Below the pieces are notes generated by a model that ran no database searches, was not told the DNA's origin, and saw nothing but the letters and a program-made list of their open reading frames with translations. Shown piece by piece: positions 7,360 to 11,499 of a stretch of 11,499 nucleotides of DNA (position 1 is the stretch's first letter; every line of letters begins with the position of its first letter). Made by a program: the position numbers and the translations under genes. This stretch comes from Alphaproteobacteria bacterium (GTDB taxonomy: Bacteria; Pseudomonadota; Alphaproteobacteria; GCA-2731375), in NCBI GenBank assembly GCA_028281075.1, contig JANQKO010000311.1, forward strand, positions 1 through 11,499, read 5' to 3'.

Positions 7360-7381
7360 CCGCCCGCCGGAAAACGGGCGG
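7360..7381 (+). promoter_or_regulatory. GC-rich hairpin between dctP and dctQ
   Basis: CCGCCCG at 7360-7366 pairs perfectly with CGGGCGG at 7375-7381 around an eight-base loop. No T-run follows, so it is not a classical terminator. It lies in the 65-base dctP-dctQ spacer. Such structures after a binding-protein gene often stabilise the upstream mRNA or thin out downstream transcription so that the binding protein is made in excess; that role here is inferred. Confidence 0.45.
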
Positions 7382-7416
7382 CCGGTCGCAGAAACGCATT
7401 CGGAGGCGGAACCGCC

Positions 7417-7911
7417 ATGCTCGCACGCCTCGCGACGGCCATCGACGCGGTCAACCGGGTGGCCTTCCTGGCCGGCACCGCGCTGATCGCCGCCATCGCC
7501 GCCATCTATTGCTACGAGGTCGGCGCGCGATACTTCTTCGACGCGCCGACGCAATGGGCCAACGCGATGGGTGGTTTCTTCCTGTCCATCGGCACCTTCC
7601 TGGCCATTCCGGAGGTCACGCGGCGCGGCGCCCATGTGGCCGTGGACGTTCTGTTGAACGAGCTGTCGGGCGTGCCCCGGCGCCGGCTGAAGGTGGTTCT
7701 GATGCTCACCGCCGGCCTTCTCTGCTGTATCGCCTGCGCCGCGACCGCGATCGAGGCGCATCGCCAGTTCGTCCAGGACATCAACATCATGTCGACGATC
7801 ATCGTGCCGAAATGGTGGATCACGGTGTTCATGCCGGCCGGCTTCCTGGGCGCCGGCTATTACTTTCTCAAAGCCGCCCGTCAGCCGGCAGCCGGCGTTT
7901 CGTCCGACTGA
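7417..7911 (+). CDS. dctQ: TRAP transporter small membrane subunit (DctQ type)
   Basis: A 164-residue protein with four predicted membrane helices (about 14-36, 47-65, 91-113 and 132-152), the DctQ pattern. The signature E-V-x-A-R-Y-F-F-D-A-P-x-x-W after helix 1 (residues 34-47) is typical of the family. GGAGG at 7402-7406 lies ten bases before the ATG; the reading frame is open further upstream, but within dctP and without family sequence. It partners the large subunit DctM in the inner membrane, using a sodium or proton gradient in known members. It ends eleven bases before dctM. Confidence 0.9.
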   Translation: MLARLATAIDAVNRVAFLAGTALIAAIAAIYCYEVGARYFFDAPTQWANAMGGFFLSIGTFLAIPEVTRRGAHVAVDVLLNELSGVPRRRLKVVLMLTAGLLCCIACAATAIEAHRQFVQDINIMSTIIVPKWWITVFMPAGFLGAGYYFLKAARQPAAGVSSD

Positions 7912-7922
7912 GCGGCCAAGGC

Positions 7923-9233
7923 ATGCCTTGGGAGATATCACTCGGCCTCATTCTCGGGGCGCTGGTCGTTCTCTTCGTCATCGGCCTGCCGATCTTCGTG
8001 GCCTTCATGGCCATCAATATCGTCGGCATCCTGGTTCTGTTCGGCTTCCGTGGCTTCGGCTTCTTCACCAACAGCCTGTTCGAAACCACGACCAGCTCGG
8101 CCCTGATCGCCGTGCCGCTGTTCCTGTTCATGGGCGAGCTGCTGTTCAGGTCGGGCGCGATCAAGGTTGTCTATACCTCGCTCGACCAGCTCGTCGGCCG
8201 GTCGGTCCGGCGGCTCTACTATCTGTCGATTTCGCTCGCCACCATCTTCGGCGCCCTGTCGGGATCGTCCATGGGCGTCGCGGCCATGATGGGACGCTCG
8301 GTGCTGCCCGGCATGGTCGACCGCGGTTACGACAGAAGGCTGTCGATCGCGACGATCCTGGGCGGCGCCAGCTTGGCGCCGATTATCCCGCCCTCGGTCA
8401 TCATCATCCTGATCGGCAGCCTGTCCGGCGCCTCGATCGCCGACCTGCTGATCGGCGGGATCGTTCCGGGCCTGCTGATCGCCCTGCTGATGCTGCTGTT
8501 CGTCATCGTCTCGGTGGCGCTGCGGCCGGACCGCGCGCCGGCCGTTCCCGACGACGCGCCCGATGTGCCGGCGGCGCGGAAAGTCCTGGCGATCGGACGA
8601 ATGGTGCCGTTCGTGATCATCATCCTGTCGATACTCGGCAGCATCTTCGCCGGCATCGCGACGCCGGAGGAGTCGGCGGCGACCGGCGTGCTGGGCACGG
8701 TGATCGTGGCGGCGCTCTACCGAACCCTGTCGCCGCGCGTCCTGGCCGAGGCGGCGATGAACGCGACGCTGGTGGCGGCCATGATCATGGCGGTGATGAT
8801 GAGCTCGAAGCTGTTCAGCCAGCTTCTGGCCTTCACCGGCGCCACCGGCGGACTGGTATCCGGCGCGACGTCCCTGCCGGTGGGCCCCGAGGTCATGCTG
8901 TTCATCCTGCTGGCCATCCCCTTCGTGCTCTGCCTGTTCATCGATCCGCTCGGCCTGATGCTGGTCGTGGTGCCGGTCTACGTGCCGCTGATCGCCGCCC
9001 TGGGGTTCGACGAAACCTGGTTCTGGGTGCTGTTCCTGATCAACATCACCATCGGCAGCATCTCACCGCCCTTCGGCCTGACCTTGTTCGCCCTGAACGG
9101 CGCCTACCCCGCGGCGTCGCTGCGGGAGATCTACGCCGCGGCCTGGCCGATGGTGGCGATTTTCCTGACCGGCCTGATGCTCGTGGTCCTGATCCCCGGC
9201 CTGGCGACGTTCCTGCCGGGACTGCTGCGCTAG
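7923..9233 (+). CDS. dctM: TRAP transporter large membrane subunit (DctM type)
   Basis: A 436-residue, very hydrophobic protein of standard DctM length with about twelve membrane segments. Family blocks include ALIAVPLFLFMGELLFRSG (about 60-78), the loop ATIFGALSGSSMGVAAMMG (106-124), the signature GGASLAPIIPPS (147-158) with its double proline, and the second-half block TPEESAATGVLG. It forms the translocation channel and receives substrate from DctP. The ATG at 7923 fits the family start (MPWEISLGLILGAL); the only Shine-Dalgarno is an AAGG immediately before, so translation is probably coupled to dctQ. The open frame upstream overlaps dctQ and is not used. A 30-base gap leads into the reductive-dehalogenase-like gene. 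Confidence 0.93.
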   Translation: MPWEISLGLILGALVVLFVIGLPIFVAFMAINIVGILVLFGFRGFGFFTNSLFETTTSSALIAVPLFLFMGELLFRSGAIKVVYTSLDQLVGRSVRRLYYLSISLATIFGALSGSSMGVAAMMGRSVLPGMVDRGYDRRLSIATILGGASLAPIIPPSVIIILIGSLSGASIADLLIGGIVPGLLIALLMLLFVIVSVALRPDRAPAVPDDAPDVPAARKVLAIGRMVPFVIIILSILGSIFAGIATPEESAATGVLGTVIVAALYRTLSPRVLAEAAMNATLVAAMIMAVMMSSKLFSQLLAFTGATGGLVSGATSLPVGPEVMLFILLAIPFVLCLFIDPLGLMLVVVPVYVPLIAALGFDETWFWVLFLINITIGSISPPFGLTLFALNGAYPAASLREIYAAAWPMVAIFLTGLMLVVLIPGLATFLPGLLR

Positions 9234-9263
9234 GGCGCCGCCGAGAGTTCGAGAGATGACGCG

Positions 9264-10250
9264 ATGACCAAGGGAACGTCGAAGTACCGCAGTCCCACCG
9301 ACGACCCCCTTCTCATGGAGATGCTGGCGGCACGCGGCCTCGACGAAGTGCCGCTCTACAGCCGGTCGCGGCGGAACCTGCCGGAAAAGGCCTGGCGGGA
9401 CGCGTTCGAGCGCTGGGATGCCCTGGCGCCGGACCGCGACGGGCCGGTCGGCGTCCCGCCGGTGCCGGTGCCTGACCCCGGCGGGATGTCGGCCGCGATC
9501 AAACGGAAGGCCCGCGAGCTGGGGGCCGACGATGTCGGCATCACGGAACTGACGCCGGTCATGGTCAACGCGGGCGAGGAGGTGCCGCACAGATACGCCA
9601 TATCGCTTCTCGTGCAGGAGCGGTACACCGAGGTCCTGGGCGGGGCGCTGGCCGTGGAAATGGAGACCATCGACGTCTACATACGATGCGCCGAGATATC
9701 GACGGCGCTGGGCAAGCATATTCGCGACGAACTGGGCTATCCGGCCATGGCCGATCACAACGGCACGCACGCGCTGCAGGCCATACCGACGATGGTCGCC
9801 AGCGGCCTGGGTGAAATGGGCAAGCACGGCAGCATGATCCATCGAGAATTCGGCGCCGGCTTCCGGCCGGCCTTCGTCACCACCGACCTGCCGCTCAGCC
9901 CGGATACCCCCGATCTCTTCGGCGTCCAGGACTACTGCATGCACTGCCGCCTGTGCGAGAACAACTGCCCGGCCGAGGCGATCCCGCCGAGCGACGAGCA
10001 TGTCGTTACCGAGGGCTACAAGCGCTGGCTGACCGACGTCGAGAAGTGCTATACGGCCAGCCGTTTGCGGGACGAGTACTGCCATATCTGCGTGGACGTC
10101 TGTCCTTATGTCCACAAGGAGAACGGCGATCCCGAGAAGCGGCTGCTCTACAAGCTGTTCATGTCCAAGCGCCGGCAGGCCGGCTGGCGGACGCCGCAAT
10201 GGTTCATCGAGGATGAAGAGGAGATTCTAGCCGCCGGACGGCGCCGCTAG
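9264..10250 (+). CDS. Reductive-dehalogenase-like corrinoid iron-sulfur protein, short, without Tat signal
   Basis: A 328-residue protein. Two cluster motifs are clear: C225-x2-C228-x2-C231-x3-C235-P, and C262-x10-C273-x2-C276-x3-C280-P, the arrangement shared by RdhA dehalogenases and QueG epoxyqueuosine reductase. Before them come IRDELGYPA (153-161), GLGEMGKHGSMI (181-192) and TTDLPL (206-211), blocks of the cobalamin-binding, nitroreductase-like core that resemble RdhA more than QueG. There is no Tat leader: R36-R37 is not followed by a hydrophobic stretch, so the protein is cytoplasmic. It also lacks the C-terminal flavin/ferredoxin extension of catabolic RdhAs, and no rdhB is present, so it needs an outside electron donor. 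Residues 1-75 are not recognisable. It is the last gene of the TRAP operon and probably acts on the imported acid. Dehalogenation itself is not shown. Confidence 0.8.
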   Translation: MTKGTSKYRSPTDDPLLMEMLAARGLDEVPLYSRSRRNLPEKAWRDAFERWDALAPDRDGPVGVPPVPVPDPGGMSAAIKRKARELGADDVGITELTPVMVNAGEEVPHRYAISLLVQERYTEVLGGALAVEMETIDVYIRCAEISTALGKHIRDELGYPAMADHNGTHALQAIPTMVASGLGEMGKHGSMIHREFGAGFRPAFVTTDLPLSPDTPDLFGVQDYCMHCRLCENNCPAEAIPPSDEHVVTEGYKRWLTDVEKCYTASRLRDEYCHICVDVCPYVHKENGDPEKRLLYKLFMSKRRQAGWRTPQWFIEDEEEILAAGRRR

Positions 10251-10348
10251 AACGTTATCCGCTCACGCGGAAGCTGGGCCGGTTCCGCTGCCCCACTCGG
10301 CCAAGATCTTCACCAACGGAACCAACCGACACGACGATGTCCGCAAGC
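10251..10348. other. Spacer between the dehalogenase-like gene and vapB
   Basis: These 98 bases lie between convergent genes. TCCGC at 10258-10262 and GCGGA at 10267-10271 could form a five-base stem with a TCAC loop, but no T-run follows, so a terminator call is weak. A VapC toxin gene would be expected to begin here on the minus strand; the three minus-strand frames show no PIN-domain start (no VDTS-like block). Confidence 0.4.
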
Positions 10349-10531
10349 TCAGAGCCGGGTTTCAGTTGAAAGATCGGGCTGGCTACCGCCGAGACGCGCC
10401 AGTCGACGAGCGCTCTCCCGTTCGATCAGGGCGCGCAAGGCTTCACGAATGAGCGTGGGGCGCTCCTCGATGCCGGTCAGGCTTGCCGCCTTCTCGAGCA
10501 AGTCATCATCGATCGTGATGGTCGTTCGCAT
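10349..10531 (-). CDS. vapB: VapB-family antitoxin, apparently orphan
   Basis: A 60-residue protein beginning MRTTITIDDDLLEKAASLTG and continuing IREALRALIERESARRLARLGG, the standard VapB antitoxin pattern: an N-terminal DNA-binding ribbon-helix-helix-like part, then a C-terminal part that in working pairs wraps the VapC toxin. The ATG at 10531 was chosen because the family begins with MRTT; a start at 10594 would add 21 unrelated residues. The C-terminus ends DLSTETRL rather than the usual basic PRRR-like tail, and no VapC follows; the space before the next gene is only 98 bases. It is probably a relic or solitary antitoxin that may still bind DNA or act in trans. Confidence 0.75.
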   Translation of the reverse strand: MRTTITIDDDLLEKAASLTGIEERPTLIREALRALIERESARRLARLGGSQPDLSTETRL

Positions 10532-10850
10532 GGGTCCAATCCGGCCGCCATTGGGGCAGAGATCAAATACAGCATCAAATGGTGCATACACCAATGCGAC
10601 GTCTGCGCCCCGTCATCCTGGCGAAGCCTGCCCCGGCGCAGGCCGGGGGCCAGGATCCATTTTTGTTGTTTTTCAGCAGGTTGCGATGCCGCTGGATGCT
10701 GGCCTGCGCCAGCATGACGGCTTCTTTTGGGTCGCGAGTAAACTCATTTACAGCCTCTGAGAAGTTCGGGCGGCGAGGCCGGCTGCACTTGTTCCATGTC
10801 CTTCAGGATGCGAACCACCTGATTGCGGCCGGCTGACACGGCGTCGCGGG
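10532..10850. other. 319-base intergenic region with palindromic repeat
   Basis: No convincing gene is seen. The vapB-proximal part (10532-10609) should hold the vapB promoter. The middle (10610-10720) is a palindromic repeat. The remainder (10744-10853) contains a minus-strand open stretch of about 35 codons (including NQVVRILKDMEQVQPASPPE) that runs in from the dehydratase gene's end without its own good start codon; it may be a gene remnant, but I do not recognise it. Confidence 0.5.
10610..10720. repeat. Two-hairpin palindromic intergenic repeat (REP/MITE-like)
   Basis: The ends form an imperfect terminal inverted repeat: CCGTCATCCTGGCGAAG (10610-10626) against the complement of 10704-10720, 15 of 17 matching. 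Inside, ATCCTGGC (10615-10622) pairs with GCCAGGAT (10649-10656), with a nested GCCTGC/GCAGGC stem, and ATGCTGG (10696-10702) pairs with CCAGCAT (10709-10715). A T-rich linker joins the two hairpins. This is the build of the GTCATCC-type intergenic repeats found in many copies in alphaproteobacterial genomes; copy number cannot be seen from one window. Confidence 0.7.
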
Positions 10851-11499
10851 CTAATCCTGGGTCAGCGCGTCGCAGAACGTGCCGGGATCGACGTTGCCGC
10901 CGGAGGCCACGGCGCAGACCGTCTTGCCCCGGCAGTCGAACTGTCCGGTCAGGGCGGCCGCCACCGCGACGGCGCCGCCGGGCTCGGCCACCAGCTTGAG
11001 GTGGGTGAACAGCGCCCGTATGGCGGCGGCCGCCTCGTCGTCGTCGACCACCATGCCACCCGCGACCAGGCGGCTGTTGATGGCGAAGGTCAGCTCGCCC
11101 GGCCGTGGCGCCAGCAGCGCGTCGCAGATGCTGGCGGCGCCGGCCTCGATGTCGACACGACGGCCGGCGGCGAGCGAACGGGCGGTATCGTCGAACCCGG
11201 CCGGTTCGACGGTGTGGACCGTGCAGCCCGGCAGCCGCGCCGAGACCGCGGTGGCGACGCCGGCCGTCAGACCGCCGCCGCCGCAGGGCACCAGCACGGC
11301 GTCGGGCTCGACGTCGCGCTCGGCCGCCTGCGCCACCAGTTCCAGCCCGGCGGTACCCTGGCCGGCGATAATGTGGGGATCGTCATAGGGCGGCACCAGG
11401 GTGCCGCCGCGCACCGACATGATCTCGGCCGCGATGGTCTCGCGGGCATCGTGGTCGCGGCGGTCATAGGTGACGATCTCGGCGCCCCAGCGCTCGGTG
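10851..11499 (-). CDS. PLP-dependent threonine/serine dehydratase-like enzyme, partial (N-terminus beyond window)
   Basis: The visible 216 codons are the C-terminal two-thirds of a fold-type II PLP enzyme. The frame is open to the right edge (upstream residues include ERWGAEIVTYDRRDHDA), so an ATG at 11420 is internal, not the start. The block TLVPPYDDPHIIAGQGTAG, the phosphate-binding loop PCGGGGLTAGV and the late ASGGN, whose Ser contacts the PLP ring nitrogen in relatives, identify the threonine/serine dehydratase group. The PLP lysine lies outside the window. No ACT domain follows; the protein ends just after ASGGNVDPGTF, so it is the short, catabolic or hydroxyaspartate ammonia-lyase type rather than allosteric IlvA. 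It would remove ammonia from a hydroxy-amino acid. No link to the TRAP operon is evident. Confidence 0.9.
   Translation of the reverse strand, partial: TERWGAEIVTYDRRDHDARETIAAEIMSVRGGTLVPPYDDPHIIAGQGTAGLELVAQAAERDVEPDAVLVPCGGGGLTAGVATAVSARLPGCTVHTVEPAGFDDTARSLAAGRRVDIEAGAASICDALLAPRPGELTFAINSRLVAGGMVVDDDEAAAAIRALFTHLKLVAEPGGAVAVAAALTGQFDCRGKTVCAVASGGNVDPGTFCDALTQD

Noticed and set aside
9296..9400. Twin-arginine export signal in the dehalogenase-like protein (Arg36-Arg37)
   Set aside because: The surrounding residues do not fit the Tat motif and no hydrophobic segment follows.
9063..10199. Minus-strand open frame opposite the dehalogenase-like gene
   Set aside because: The opposite strand carries both cysteine cluster motifs in frame; this frame is a shadow.
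10258..10271. Small hairpin after the dehalogenase-like gene as a terminator
   Set aside because: The stem is only five base pairs and no T-run follows.
10579..10836. Plus-strand open frame over the palindromic repeat
   Set aside because: It mostly translates the inverted repeat and has no family features or ribosome binding site.
1..11499. CRISPR array, tRNA or rRNA genes, phage or integrase genes
   Set aside because: I saw no regularly spaced repeats, no tRNA-like cloverleaf and no integrase or transposase sequence in the window.

Overview
This is a GC-rich (roughly two-thirds G+C), gene-dense stretch with short spacers and small co-directional operons. Gene content (TRAP transporter, CaiB/BaiF and type I CoA-transferases, AtuA-like protein, MarR regulator) and a CGTCATCCTGGCG-type intergenic palindrome point to an alphaproteobacterium, possibly from a Rhodospirillales-like lineage. 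That placement is inference; there is no rRNA or marker gene in the window.

Left block (1-5659): an AtuA/DUF1446-like gene runs leftward and loses its family-like sequence about 60-75 bases from the window edge, where base composition also drops. Diverging from it is a rightward set: an MFS permease, a small cupin, a two-subunit family I CoA-transferase-like pair and a CaiB/BaiF CoA-transferase. This looks like a catabolic operon that takes up an unknown organic acid, activates or exchanges it as a CoA thioester and processes it. The beta subunit of the pair has Asn where classical family I enzymes carry the catalytic Glu, so it may be an IpdAB-like acyl-CoA ring-opening hydrolase rather than a transferase.

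Central block (5666-10250): a MarR-type regulator is transcribed leftward, away from a complete TRAP transporter (dctP, dctQ, dctM) followed closely by a short cobalamin/two [4Fe-4S]-type reductive-dehalogenase-like protein. The marR-dctP spacer has a sharply AT-rich patch holding a perfect 11-bp inverted repeat with arms three helical turns apart, and between the arms a 19-mer that matches the classical Fur box at 15 of 19 positions. The most interesting hypothesis here is a regulated uptake-plus-reduction module: the TRAP system imports an organic acid, perhaps halogenated, and a cytoplasmic RdhA-like enzyme reduces it.

Right block (10251-11499): a stand-alone VapB-type antitoxin with no VapC in its usual place, an intergenic two-hairpin palindromic repeat of about 111 bp, and the C-terminal two-thirds of a PLP-dependent threonine/serine dehydratase-like enzyme running off the right edge. 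These look like ordinary flanking or slightly degraded accessory DNA.
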